The translations under genes were made by a program, and so were the position numbers. From contig JAEWEI010000378.1 in NCBI GenBank assembly GCA_023389545.1, positions 1-17,505 on the forward strand: a stretch of 17,505 nucleotides of DNA, written 5' to 3'. Origin of the DNA: Actinomycetes bacterium. GTDB taxonomy: Bacteria > Actinomycetota > Actinomycetes > Actinomycetales > Cellulomonadaceae. This document shows positions 7,330-15,576 of the stretch, piece after piece; within the stretch, counting starts at the first letter, position 1, and each line of letters opens with the position of its first letter. The notes under the pieces are model-generated. The model saw only the letters and a list, made by a program, of their open reading frames with translations. It was not told the DNA's origin and did not search any database.

Positions 7330-10300
7330 CTACCGGAGGGCTCGTGTGAGGACGTTCGCATAGAGCTCGTAGCCCTCAATGTTGGGATGGAAGGACTGCT
7401 GCGAGACGATCTTGAGCGGCGGCTCTCCGGGTGATGCCTTCGCGATGATCCCGTGCACTGCCTCGGGGCTGCCGCATATTCCCCGGTCCTCAAATTCGTC
7501 CCGTGGGTCCATCACGGTGACGTAATTGGTCCCGGCTGCGTCGTTCGCCCGGTCCTTGGCCTCGCGGAGGTGCTTCTGCAGGTGCGTCGCGTAAAAGTTG
7601 AGCAAGTTCGTCTCCTCGACGTCGATCCCAGGAACGCACTCCCCGGGATCGCCGCTCAGCAACGGCGGGTAGCCCATGAGCATCACCCGCGCGTTCGGGG
7701 CCTTCTTGCGGATCTCCTCCAACGCGATGACCACGCTGTCCTCCACCGGGCCGGAGATGTGCCCCTCAGAACCGAGCGTCACAAGCTCACACAGGGGCAG
7801 CGTCACGCACTTGGTGACGATGGGGCCGAACTTCGCGTCGTTCCCGCCGATCGAGATCGTCACGAGCGTGGTGTTCTCGTCGACGAACCCCTGGTCGAGT
7901 TGCGCAAGCTCGCCGTGCTTCCCCTCGCTCGGCTCGCCTTCCCCGTCGGTGACGCCGTCGGGGATGACGTTCCGAACGACGGCACCCGAGCACGCGAGCA
8001 GGTGGTAGTCGAGGGACGTGTCGAGGTTGTCGGCCCGGGCGCCGATCGACTGTGTCGGCGCGTCGGGCAGGAACGCGACACGCGACCAGGTGTACGGCGA
8101 ACGATGGCACGTGTTCGCGAGCGCGGAATTGCCGTAGAAGTCAGTCTCCTGGTAGTACGAGTAGGTCGACGCGTTCTTGACGGTCCCGCCCTCGCCGGAG
8201 GAGTAGGAGTCGCCGAGTGCGACGACGATGTTGGCCGGCTTCTGCGCCAACGGCTCGAACGCTATGGCATCGAAAGCGATGTCCTCGTTCTTGGGATTGG
8301 CGACCTCACCGTTCGTGCCCTCGAAGTCGCCATCAAGGGTCTCGGTGCTCAGTTGGACGGAGGGCGTGCCGTTTACCTGAAAAACGCCGAGCGATACCCA
8401 TCCGTTCTTCATCGTGCGTTGCAGGATCGTCCGCTCCTTGACCGTGCCGTCCCCCAGGAAGATCTTGTAGGTCGCCTGCCGGGTGTGCGCTCCCAGCGAT
8501 GGAACGTGGACCAGGATGCGCGTCCATTGGTCGAGCGTCCGGTCGAGCGTCCACGTGCCTGTGATCTTCATTGATCCGTCGCGCACGTTCTTCGCACGCG
8601 TGTGGCCGAACCAAAAGTGGCCCCCGTAGCCCGAGCCGAGTTGGTGTAGGTCCGCTTTGGACGGTCGGCTGCCGTCGGGTAGCCCGGCGAACGTGAACCT
8701 GAACGTCCCCGCGTTAGTGGTCGGCGGCGCGCACCGGGGGTCCGGGGCGCTGTCCGGGATGTCGTCGATCACGAGCGCGTTGGGTGGCAGCCCTGCCAAC
8801 GAGCAGTTCGGCGGGTAGGAGGTGCCGTCCTCCTGGTACGCGTACCCGACCGAGAACCTCAAGAACGGACGACCGCAGTCAAGGTCGCAGTTCGCCTTCC
8901 ACGTGGTGTTCCCATTCACCCAGCACCTGCCGTCCTTCGAGCCAGCAGCGTCGCGGTGCTGGCATGGCCCCCAGTTGTATCCACCGGGCGCGAAGTTGGT
9001 GGTGCCCATGACGCAGTCGTTCGCGCTGGTGCAGAAGGCATCCAGAGGAGGCTTGACGTTCGTCCGATTCTTCGGCGCGGTCTCGCTGGTCCCGTTCCAG
9101 GTGGCAGCGCGGTAGGCGGGGACGTCGACGCCGGGAGACTCGAGCAGGCTCGGCGGGTTCGCGGCGAACCCGAGCACGCGCTCCGGGTACGGCCAGTCCT
9201 GCGGCCGGGAGAAGTCGCTAGCACGCTCGCCGAAAGATCCCCGCTTCGGGTCATAGTTCGGGTTGGCCGGGTTGTTGACCCACCCGACACCCCAGGCCCC
9301 GTTCCGGCCGTCGGGGTGGTTCTTGGCAGCCTCCGGGTAGAACCCGCTGTTGTATGCCCACACGGCGTAGAACCAGTTCTCGATGCGGCTCGGGTTGCCG
9401 TCGTTGATCGTCAGACCGCCGGCGAGCGTCTGGTTCCACTTTTGTTGGAGGAGTTGGAGCGAGGCAGCGGTGTTGGCAGCGAAGTCCAGGGCGATAGCCC
9501 GTTGCTTGTCATAGGGCAGAGCGGTCTCGATCTTGAGACCAGTCCACTCGTCCGTCCTCTCCCGCCCTGGCAGGCGCATCCCGTCGGTGAGCTGCCCGAT
9601 GCCGTATCCGCAGTCGGCCTTGTCCCATCGGATCGCCCACCGCTCGTCACCGGTCGCTGCGTTGAAGTCCTGGCCCCAGTAACGACCGACGAGCGGATTC
9701 GCGGTCAGTCCCGGCGCCGCGTAGCCGGGCGTCATCCACAGGTTCGACTCCTGCGCGAATATTCCAAGCAGGATCTGCGACGGCACCTGGCCACCGCCGC
9801 TGAGCGGAATGGGCGGGAACAGGACCTGCGGCTTGTACGCGGGCATGCCCCAGCCCTTGAAGTTCGCTGGGCGCTGCACCATCAGGGCACCATTGACGGC
9901 CTGGTTGACGGCCCACTCAACCTGCCTTGGCTTCGGCTGCATCGCCTGGTTCGCCGGGTCATTCATCGGCACAGCGCAGCTGCGCTCGTCCTCGACGGGG
10001 TTCGCCGGGTCACCCGATGCCGCGGCGGCCGCAAGGGGGGCTACGCCAACGGTCGCGCTACCGCTCGACGGCGTCGCTGCCTCATCCCGCGCCGTCGGGA
10101 CGCCGCCCGCCGCTGTGCTTGGGTCCGCTGTGCTCGTGCGCACCGACAACTCTGCTGACCTCCCGGTGGCGACGCCCTGCAAAGTGAGGTCGACGAACGC
10201 GGAGGGCAGAGTCGGGTCCACCTGTGTGGTCGAGATGGGAGTCCCGGTGGCCTCGACAGACTGCACCGTGATCGTGGCCTCACCCTGCATCGTCGCGACC

Positions 10301-11358
10301 GCGCCGCTCGGTGCGTCCGTCACGGTGACCGTCGCCGGCACATCGCCCACCGTCTCCGCATCGCCAGTGATCAGGACGGCACCGTCCACACTCGCGGTGA
10401 TGTTGACCTCGTCGACGTCCCCGACCACGAACGCGGGCGCGGCGCGCGCGGGATCCGGCGTCCGGATAACGCCCTGGTCGAGGTGGTGGGCGGCCGCACG
10501 CTCGTCGTCGTAGTCCAGGTACACGATCCCACCTGAGGAGTCCCGGGTGAGGTCGTACGGAGTCGATGTGGTCTCCGCGACCTGCTCGACCACGCCAGAC
10601 GGGTCGACCTTGACAACGCTCGTCCCAGCTGCAGCCACGATCCCCTCGTCCGTGAGGATCGCGCTTGTGAGCTGTCCACCAACCTCCACAGGCTCACTCG
10701 GCAGACCGGTAATCGTGTCCACGGTGACGAGCCGAGTCGCGCCGATCTCCGCCCCGCCAGACACCGTCAGGAGCGCTTGCTCACCGAAGCCGCAGGACGG
10801 AGTGAAGTACGCGAGGCTGCTCAGGACCGGCACCCGACGGACCTCGCCCGTTGCGAGGTCAATCACCGCCGTGAACGCGCCGCGATCACTGAGTTCCTCC
10901 TGATTACTGAAGGAGCGCGGCGCATACGTGACCACGAGCCGCTCGCCGGAGGCTGTGGCACAGCCGTTCCCGATCCAGCGGTCGGTCGCCAGCCCGGGTT
11001 CCGCTAGCGTCGCGATCGTCTGCCACGCGTAACCGTCGTTCGCCTCAGCGGTGAGGACATGCAGCCCGTTCGCGTCGCCCGCCAGTGTCCAGGCCAGGTC
11101 GGTGGACCTGTTCCATGTCCTCCCCAGCACTTCCCTTCGCCGCTCGGGCGGGATCGCGCTGGGGGCCTCCTCCTGGGAGTCCGAGCCCGCTGCTGCGGGG
11201 TCTGATGAAGCCTGCTCGGACGGGACCGGCTCGGCGCTGCTAACCCCGATGCCCATCATCATGGTCATCGCTGCCGCTCCGGCGATTCCCCCGGCGAGCG
11301 CCCGCACCTTCTGGCCCTTCCCCGCCGACATCTCCGCTTGCGTACGCCAGTGCTTCAC
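7330..11358 (-). CDS. Large secreted multidomain protein: lysozyme-like domain plus SGNH/GDSL hydrolase (1342 aa)
   Basis: A signal peptide covers about residues 1-42 (core LAGGIAGAAAMTMMMGIGVS, cleavage near SSA-EP). Residues about 75-345 are repeat-like beta strands suggestive of a propeller. An Ala/Thr/Ser-rich linker (about 405-455) leads to a lysozyme-like transglycosylase region (about 475-680) with Glu537 in GIFAQESNLW, GYGIGQLTDGM (584-594) and WAYNSGFY. A Cys-rich section (776-876) and a beta-sandwich like golvesin C-terminal domains (about 883-1036) follow. The SGNH hydrolase domain (1043-1342) has GDSYSSGEGG with Ser1051, GGND (1171-1174) and FHPN with His1324. Predicted activities are cleavage or remodelling of peptidoglycan and ester hydrolysis outside the cell. 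The GTG at 11358 has AAGGGG about six bases upstream. The small lipoprotein gene follows by four bases. Target (own wall, prey, plant polymer) is unknown. Confidence 0.85.
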   Translation of the reverse strand: MKHWRTQAEMSAGKGQKVRALAGGIAGAAAMTMMMGIGVSSAEPVPSEQASSDPAAAGSDSQEEAPSAIPPERRREVLGRTWNRSTDLAWTLAGDANGLHVLTAEANDGYAWQTIATLAEPGLATDRWIGNGCATASGERLVVTYAPRSFSNQEELSDRGAFTAVIDLATGEVRRVPVLSSLAYFTPSCGFGEQALLTVSGGAEIGATRLVTVDTITGLPSEPVEVGGQLTSAILTDEGIVAAAGTSVVKVDPSGVVEQVAETTSTPYDLTRDSSGGIVYLDYDDERAAAHHLDQGVIRTPDPARAAPAFVVGDVDEVNITASVDGAVLITGDAETVGDVPATVTVTDAPSGAVATMQGEATITVQSVEATGTPISTTQVDPTLPSAFVDLTLQGVATGRSAELSVRTSTADPSTAAGGVPTARDEAATPSSGSATVGVAPLAAAAASGDPANPVEDERSCAVPMNDPANQAMQPKPRQVEWAVNQAVNGALMVQRPANFKGWGMPAYKPQVLFPPIPLSGGGQVPSQILLGIFAQESNLWMTPGYAAPGLTANPLVGRYWGQDFNAATGDERWAIRWDKADCGYGIGQLTDGMRLPGRERTDEWTGLKIETALPYDKQRAIALDFAANTAASLQLLQQKWNQTLAGGLTINDGNPSRIENWFYAVWAYNSGFYPEAAKNHPDGRNGAWGVGWVNNPANPNYDPKRGSFGERASDFSRPQDWPYPERVLGFAANPPSLLESPGVDVPAYRAATWNGTSETAPKNRTNVKPPLDAFCTSANDCVMGTTNFAPGGYNWGPCQHRDAAGSKDGRCWVNGNTTWKANCDLDCGRPFLRFSVGYAYQEDGTSYPPNCSLAGLPPNALVIDDIPDSAPDPRCAPPTTNAGTFRFTFAGLPDGSRPSKADLHQLGSGYGGHFWFGHTRAKNVRDGSMKITGTWTLDRTLDQWTRILVHVPSLGAHTRQATYKIFLGDGTVKERTILQRTMKNGWVSLGVFQVNGTPSVQLSTETLDGDFEGTNGEVANPKNEDIAFDAIAFEPLAQKPANIVVALGDSYSSGEGGTVKNASTYSYYQETDFYGNSALANTCHRSPYTWSRVAFLPDAPTQSIGARADNLDTSLDYHLLACSGAVVRNVIPDGVTDGEGEPSEGKHGELAQLDQGFVDENTTLVTISIGGNDAKFGPIVTKCVTLPLCELVTLGSEGHISGPVEDSVVIALEEIRKKAPNARVMLMGYPPLLSGDPGECVPGIDVEETNLLNFYATHLQKHLREAKDRANDAAGTNYVTVMDPRDEFEDRGICGSPEAVHGIIAKASPGEPPLKIVSQQSFHPNIEGYELYANVLTRALR

Positions 11359-11440
11359 AACGACCCCTTCACCTGGAGGCGGGGCCGCAGCTCTGCGGTC
11401 TCTCGCCTGGGAGAACTGCCTACTGGGCAGGAGCTCGTCC

Positions 11441-11450
11441 TGTCATGACA
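11441..11450. promoter_or_regulatory. Palindrome TGTCATGACA in the hydrolase leader
   Basis: Perfect ten-base inverted repeat beside the only AT-rich patch upstream of the large hydrolase. It is a possible operator; no regulator can be assigned. Confidence 0.3.
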
Positions 11451-11864
11451 AATTAAGACTTTGGTTACAATGCGCGCCGACTGAACGTAGCGGCAGGCCG
11501 AGCGCAGGCGCAATACACATCGCGCACCGGATGCCGAAGGACCCCGTACGAGCTAGCCCCAAGCAGCCGTGCCACCGGAGCTTCGCGATCGGCGAGACCA
11601 TTGCCCACCCTGGACTGCGCGCCTCGCCGCACCTGCCCGCTCGATCACCCTGGGATGCACCGACTCTGGCAAGGCTCCGCGCCTGGATGACGTCTACCTC
11701 GCTACGCATTGCGCGCAGGCCGCCTACGGAACCGTGACCGGCAAGCTACTCCGAGGACGCTCCGCTCCCCGCGGAGGACGCGCCTACTCCCCACACCCCC
11801 AGCGCTGCTTCACCCACGCCACCTTCACCGGGCCAGGAAGCCCGGATGCCTGCCGGGGCGCCTA

Positions 11865-11892
11865 TTGACATGCAACAGCGCCAGGGTCAATC
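11865..11892 (+). promoter_or_regulatory. Putative promoter of the lipoprotein/peptidoglycan-binding pair
   Basis: A perfect -35 hexamer TTGACA at 11865-11870 is followed after 16 bases by TCAATC (11887-11892), a weak -10. The start codon is 30 bases further on, with an AAGGGGG ribosome binding site. Confidence 0.45.
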
Positions 11893-11921
11893 ATCGACCA
11901 ACGTCAACAAAGGGGGCATTT

Positions 11922-12572
11922 GTGACCGTCATGGGGAAACAACTCGGGACTTTAGTCCTGGCTGCAGGGTGCGCGCTCGCTCTGACATCGTGTGCATCAC
12001 TCCACGCACCGGGGACCTCCGCGGCAAATGCGATTGGCCCGACTGCGGATGTGACCGCGGAGCCTGCGACTAGCTCGCCAGTACCACCGGAGGAATCGAC
12101 GCCCGTCGATGAGTCGTCCCCGGATGATACGGCCGAACCTCCCGTTACAGCTGGAGATGGGGCGCGGTATGCCGCAACTGTCGAGGCTGGGTTGGATCCC
12201 GGAGCACTGCCCGAAGGGTTCTCGCTCGTCGGGACGCTGAACACTCCTCGCGACGCGCAACCGGCCCAACTCTATGGCACGGCTCGTTTCGCGGAAGCAA
12301 AAACTGACCCGACTAAGGACATGGGCAAGGTCGTCACGGTCCGCCTCGTTCCAACCACACCCGCGGCCAGGGCGGGATCGTCTGAACCAAGACCCGAGAT
12401 TCTCGTCGAACCGCGTGACGACATCGCACCAGGTGCGGTCCTGTACACAATGCATGACACTGGCGACCAGTCGATGACGATCCCGGCAGGCGATGATTTG
12501 AACATCATCGTCGCTGCCAACCGCGATTCCGCAGACATGGTTGTTCCATTCGCACAGGCGGTGACCCGATGA
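11922..12572 (+). CDS. Secreted lipoprotein of unknown function (216 aa)
   Basis: Not recognised by family. A GTG at 11922 with AAGGGGG about six bases upstream starts the frame; an ATG at 11931 is an alternative that keeps the signal peptide. The hydrophobic core (LGTLVLAAGCALA) ends in lipobox LTSC with Cys24. A long Ser/Pro/Glu/Thr-rich linker (about 40-80) would extend the protein into the wall, followed by a beta-rich domain (about 95-216: GFSLVGTLNTP, GKVVTVRLVPTTP, PEILVEPRDDIAPGAVLYTM, DLNIIVAANRDSADMVVPFA). Its TGA overlaps the next gene's ATG in an ATGA junction, so the two are cotranslated. G+C is lower than in the flanking sugar genes. Confidence 0.8.
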   Translation: MTVMGKQLGTLVLAAGCALALTSCASLHAPGTSAANAIGPTADVTAEPATSSPVPPEESTPVDESSPDDTAEPPVTAGDGARYAATVEAGLDPGALPEGFSLVGTLNTPRDAQPAQLYGTARFAEAKTDPTKDMGKVVTVRLVPTTPAARAGSSEPRPEILVEPRDDIAPGAVLYTMHDTGDQSMTIPAGDDLNIIVAANRDSADMVVPFAQAVTR

Positions 12573-13132
12573 AGCGTTTCCATCACGCCACACTTACCGC
12601 GGCGCTGGTCGCGGTGTTGGCCGTCGCCTCCGCGACGCCGGCATCAGCCACCACCTTCAGCAGTACAAATGTCACATTGATGGGGCTGCCTGCACTCGGC
12701 ACAGCCTACATCCGGCAGGGCGACATCGTTGCCATGTGGCAGAACGTTCTGTACTACGATTACAGGGCGGATAAGTGCTTGTCGGCAAATCCTGCCAACG
12801 CGATTGATGGATACTTCGGAAATTACTCGAAGAGCAGCACCATAGGTTGGCAGAGCGCCAACGGGCTGACGGCGGATGGAATCGTCGGCGCGAAGACCTG
12901 GGCGAAGATGTGGTCCAAGACTCAGGCGCTTGGATATGACGAGCCACATTCAACTTTCAGCTTTGCATATCTCGGTCAGCGCCAGACGGGGAGTTTCCTA
13001 AGCTTCGATCGATTCATGAGCGACTCGCAGTATACTGCGTTTGCCGGCAGATGGGCGTTCAATAACGCGGCTAATCCCAGCACCATGGCTAATCTAGTCC
13101 AGTGGACCACCCGCTCCATCTATACCTGCTAG
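12569..13132 (+). CDS. Secreted peptidoglycan-binding-domain protein (187 aa)
   Basis: A signal peptide (MKRFHH, hydrophobic core to about 22, cleavage near ASA-TT at 27/28) precedes a PG_binding_1-type domain at about 50-116: DIVAMWQNVLYY, AIDGYFGNYS, TIGWQSANGLTADGIVGAKT and W111. This is the three-helix fold that binds the wall in many cell-wall hydrolases. No catalytic domain is present; the C-terminal 70 residues (PHSTFSFAYLGQ, AFAGRWAFNNAAN) are unrecognised and beta-prone. Cys70 and the terminal Cys187 could form a disulfide. It is coupled by an ATGA overlap to the lipoprotein gene. A 60-base sample within the gene (12781-12840) is only 50% G+C, suggesting a different origin from its neighbours. 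Confidence 0.82.
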   Translation: MKRFHHATLTAALVAVLAVASATPASATTFSSTNVTLMGLPALGTAYIRQGDIVAMWQNVLYYDYRADKCLSANPANAIDGYFGNYSKSSTIGWQSANGLTADGIVGAKTWAKMWSKTQALGYDEPHSTFSFAYLGQRQTGSFLSFDRFMSDSQYTAFAGRWAFNNAANPSTMANLVQWTTRSIYTC

Positions 13133-13191
13133 TTGGTCCACGCGAGCCGCTGCAGCACCTGCGGCGTCGCCACGCCGGATCTGACAGCGGT

Positions 13192-13230
13192 AGCGGCACT
13201 TGGTAACACCCGGTCCGGGCCGGTGCCGCT
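13192..13230 (+). terminator. Possible terminator hairpin after the peptidoglycan-binding gene
   Basis: Eight-base perfect arms AGCGGCAC (13192-13199) and GTGCCGCT (13223-13230), with further GC-rich self-complementarity (CCGG repeats) inside the loop. It lies 60 bases after the stop at 13132 and has no T-run. It is the only notable stem in this gap. Confidence 0.4.
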
Positions 13231-13324
13231 CGGCTGGTCGTCGTGACGTCATTCGTCGAAGGCGGAGTTGGTCTGGGTATCGTCGTCCCGACCAACTCTG
13301 CCCTCGGTCGCGGGCATCGGCACC

Positions 13325-13530
13325 TCAGAGCGGCGCGGATGAGGCGCGAGATCCGGGACGACGTCTGTTCTTGTGCCAACTCGAGGTGAGTGCGAAGTCA
13401 GCCGCAGCGCCGTCGACGTCGCTTTGTCCCAGGATGGCACCGATGTGCTCCCCCGCCGGCGTCTCGACACCCAGCCATGCAGTGGCGGTGGCTCGCGGTC
13501 GAGGTCGAGGTCGACGACGCTGACCTTCAC
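13325..13530 (-). pseudogene. Doubtful frameshifted gene remnant
   Basis: From a GTG at 13530, one frame reads VKVSVVDLDLDRE. A one-base-equivalent shift then gives ATATAWLGVETPAGEHIGAI and GQSDVDGAAADFALTSSW to a stop at 13325. The two pieces look like one continuous beta-strand-rich protein, but each could be chance translation in GC-rich DNA. No family is recognised. Confidence 0.15.
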
Positions 13531-13578
13531 GCCGCGCCAGCCAGCTCGGCGGCGATGCCGGGGGCAGGTGGCTATTCC

Positions 13579-15528
13579 TCATTTCGCGGGCAACCACACC
13601 CGCATCGTCGAGGGACCCCGCTCGGCCCACGAGTGGTACGGCGTGAGCCGCAGCTCGACGGACTCGCGCCCTACCGCCGACGGCTGACGTCGGCGGTAGG
13701 GCAGCCCCCCGGGGCCGGCGGTGTGCGTCACCACCTGGGCCCGGACCACGGCTCCCGAGAGGCCCCCCGGAGCGGCGACTGGCGCTGTCGAGGTGTCGAG
13801 TCGCACGTCGTCGAGGTCCACCCCCACCGGCAGGTCGACGGACTCCAGGCAGAGCACCCGGGGTCCGGCCTCGACGGCCGCACACCCGCGCACGGCGTCG
13901 ATGCGCTCGTCGGGCCAGGTCAGGCGCGGCTCCATGGGCAGCGTGAGACGGACCTCCTCCCCCGCTGCGAGCAGGCGCTCCACGTCCACCAGTCCCGGCT
14001 GGACGGGCCGCTCGCTGCCGCCCTCGGAGAGCACCGCGCCGTGCGCCCACTCGGGCACGCGCAGCCGCAGCCGCACGGGGCGGTCGGGGGCCTCGGTGAC
14101 GCGCACCGTCACGGTCCCCGCGTCGGGGTAGGCGGTGCTGACGGCGAGTCCGAGCACACCGCCGCCGTCGAGCTCGACGCGCAGGGCGCCCGACGCGTAC
14201 TGCAGCAGCGTGAGCCCGTCCGGCTCCGCGACGGCGGCGTAGGACTGCCAGGTCGCGAGGGTCCGCGCGAGGTTGGTCGGGCAGCAGGACACGTCGAACC
14301 AGGGCGCCCGCTGGCCGCCCTCGGCGCGCGGGTTGACCTCGTCGGCCACGGAGCCCTCGGCGGGGGTGCGCTGCTGCAGCGGGTTCGCGTAGAAGAAGGC
14401 CTGGCCGTCGGCGCGCGGGGAGGTGGCGATCACGTTGTAGAACGTGCGCTCCATCAGATCCGCGTACCGCACGTCCCCGGTGGCCAGGAACAGCCGCCAG
14501 GAGACCATGTTCGACGCGATGCCCGCGCACGTCTCGCAGTAGGCGCGGTCGGGCGGCAGCACCCAGTCATCGCCGAAGCCCTCGTCCTGGTGGTGGGACC
14601 CCATGCCGCCGGTCAGGTAGGTGCGCCGCTCGACGGTCCTGGCCCACTGCCGCTCCAGCACGGCCAGCAGGCCGGCGTCGTCGCGGTCCACCGCGATGTC
14701 CACGGCGGCGGCCGCGAGGTACAGCGCGCGCACGGCGTGGCCGCGCCACACCGTCGCGTCCCGCACCGGCACGTCGTCCTGGAAGTACGCGGGCCCGAAG
14801 GCCACCGGGCCGAGCAGGCCCCGGCCGCGACGCTCCACGAACAATTCGGCCTGCGCCAGGTACCGGGGCTCGTCAAGCGCCCGGCCGAGCTCGGTGAGCC
14901 CCACCTCGATCTCCGGGTGCCCGCAGATCGCCTCCCGGCCCCCGGGGCCGAACTCGCGGCACACGTGATCGGCGGCGCGGCGCGCGACCTCGACGAACGC
15001 GTCGACGCCTGTGGTGCGCACCCGGGCCACCGCGGCCTGGAGCAGGTGGCCGGTGTTGTAGAGCTCGTGCCCCATCTCCAGGTCGGAGTACCGCGGCTGC
15101 TGCGTGCCGTGGCCGAAGCAGGTGTTGAGGTAGCCGTCCGGGTCCTGCGCGCGCGCGACCCGCTCGGCGAGCCGGGTGAAGGCCTCGTCGACCTCCACCG
15201 ACCCCGTGCGGCCGTGCTCCCAGGCCAGCGCCTCGAGGAGCTTGTAGACCTCCGAGTCGGCGAACGACCAGCCCGGGCGATCGGGCCCGATGGTCGCGTC
15301 GGCCACCCGGTCGAAGCTCGCGATCCAGCCGAGCCGCTCCATCCACTCCTCGCAGTGCGCCAGGGTGGCCGCCGCATTGGTCTGCTGGAGGGTGGCCCAG
15401 AAGCCGTCGGTGAGCGCGATCTCGGCGAGCCCGAGCGGGCGCCTGGACCCCCGCGCGGGCGACACGGGCCGGCCGCCTGCGCGGTCGGCGCCAGGTCCTC
15501 GGCGGACGTCGATGATGGTGGGGAGCAC
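13579..15528 (-). CDS. GH127 beta-L-arabinofuranosidase-type glycoside hydrolase (649 aa)
   Basis: Retaining exo-glycosidase expected to release beta-L-arabinofuranose from short glycans. Residues 31-44 (PLGLAEIALTDGFW) are the typical GH127 opening, and an (alpha/alpha)6 barrel continues to about 430. Catalytic and zinc residues known from Bifidobacterium HypBA1 (Glu322, Glu338, Cys340, Cys417, Cys418) have clear counterparts: Glu316 in HHQDEGFG, Glu332 and Cys334 in YCETCAGIASN, and Cys415-Cys416 in SCCPTN; the 16-residue spacing between the two glutamates is kept. Two beta domains follow. No signal peptide, so probably intracellular. The GTG at 15528 lies 48 bases after the GH31 stop; its ribosome binding site is weak (GAAAG), and the GTG encoding V22 is an alternative. 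Likely cotranscribed with GH31. Confidence 0.92.
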   Translation of the reverse strand: MLPTIIDVRRGPGADRAGGRPVSPARGSRRPLGLAEIALTDGFWATLQQTNAAATLAHCEEWMERLGWIASFDRVADATIGPDRPGWSFADSEVYKLLEALAWEHGRTGSVEVDEAFTRLAERVARAQDPDGYLNTCFGHGTQQPRYSDLEMGHELYNTGHLLQAAVARVRTTGVDAFVEVARRAADHVCREFGPGGREAICGHPEIEVGLTELGRALDEPRYLAQAELFVERRGRGLLGPVAFGPAYFQDDVPVRDATVWRGHAVRALYLAAAAVDIAVDRDDAGLLAVLERQWARTVERRTYLTGGMGSHHQDEGFGDDWVLPPDRAYCETCAGIASNMVSWRLFLATGDVRYADLMERTFYNVIATSPRADGQAFFYANPLQQRTPAEGSVADEVNPRAEGGQRAPWFDVSCCPTNLARTLATWQSYAAVAEPDGLTLLQYASGALRVELDGGGVLGLAVSTAYPDAGTVTVRVTEAPDRPVRLRLRVPEWAHGAVLSEGGSERPVQPGLVDVERLLAAGEEVRLTLPMEPRLTWPDERIDAVRGCAAVEAGPRVLCLESVDLPVGVDLDDVRLDTSTAPVAAPGGLSGAVVRAQVVTHTAGPGGLPYRRRQPSAVGRESVELRLTPYHSWAERGPSTMRVWLPAK

Positions 15529-15576
15529 GGCGTCTACTTTCTTCGTCTGAGAGTCACGAGCGGGGCCGTCCGGCCG

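Larger units (their letters stand above)
11359..11921. other. Divergent intergenic region, 563 bases, without a recognisable gene
   Basis: It separates the large hydrolase (minus) from the lipoprotein (plus) and must hold both promoters. Visible structure: a hairpin CCGCAG-CT-CTGCGG (11385-11398) in the hydrolase leader; a ten-base palindrome TGTCATGACA (11441-11450) next to an AT-rich patch (11449-11470) that is the likeliest promoter area for the hydrolase; and a hairpin CCGGGC, six-base loop, GCCCGG (11828-11845) just before the plus-strand promoter. Short frames here (for example 11443-11709, minus) have no ribosome binding site or family likeness. Confidence 0.5.
13133..13578. other. Intergenic region between convergent genes, 446 bases
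   Basis: It holds the hairpin at 13192-13230 and a stretch of minus-strand protein-like translation split over two frames (listed separately). Nothing else with gene-like features was seen. It marks the right edge of the accessory block, where GC content returns to the high level of the sugar genes. Confidence 0.5.

Noticed and set aside
8956..10158. 400-residue plus-strand open frame opposite the large hydrolase
   Set aside because: It is a mirror frame of the SGNH/lysozyme-like gene, with no domains.
11443..11709. 88-residue minus-strand open frame upstream of the large hydrolase
   Set aside because: No ribosome binding site or family likeness, and it overlaps the probable promoter region.
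13325..14530. 401-residue minus-strand open frame overlapping GH127
   Set aside because: Out of frame with GH127 and Arg/Gly/Ala-rich; only its last part, outside GH127, is considered as a possible remnant.
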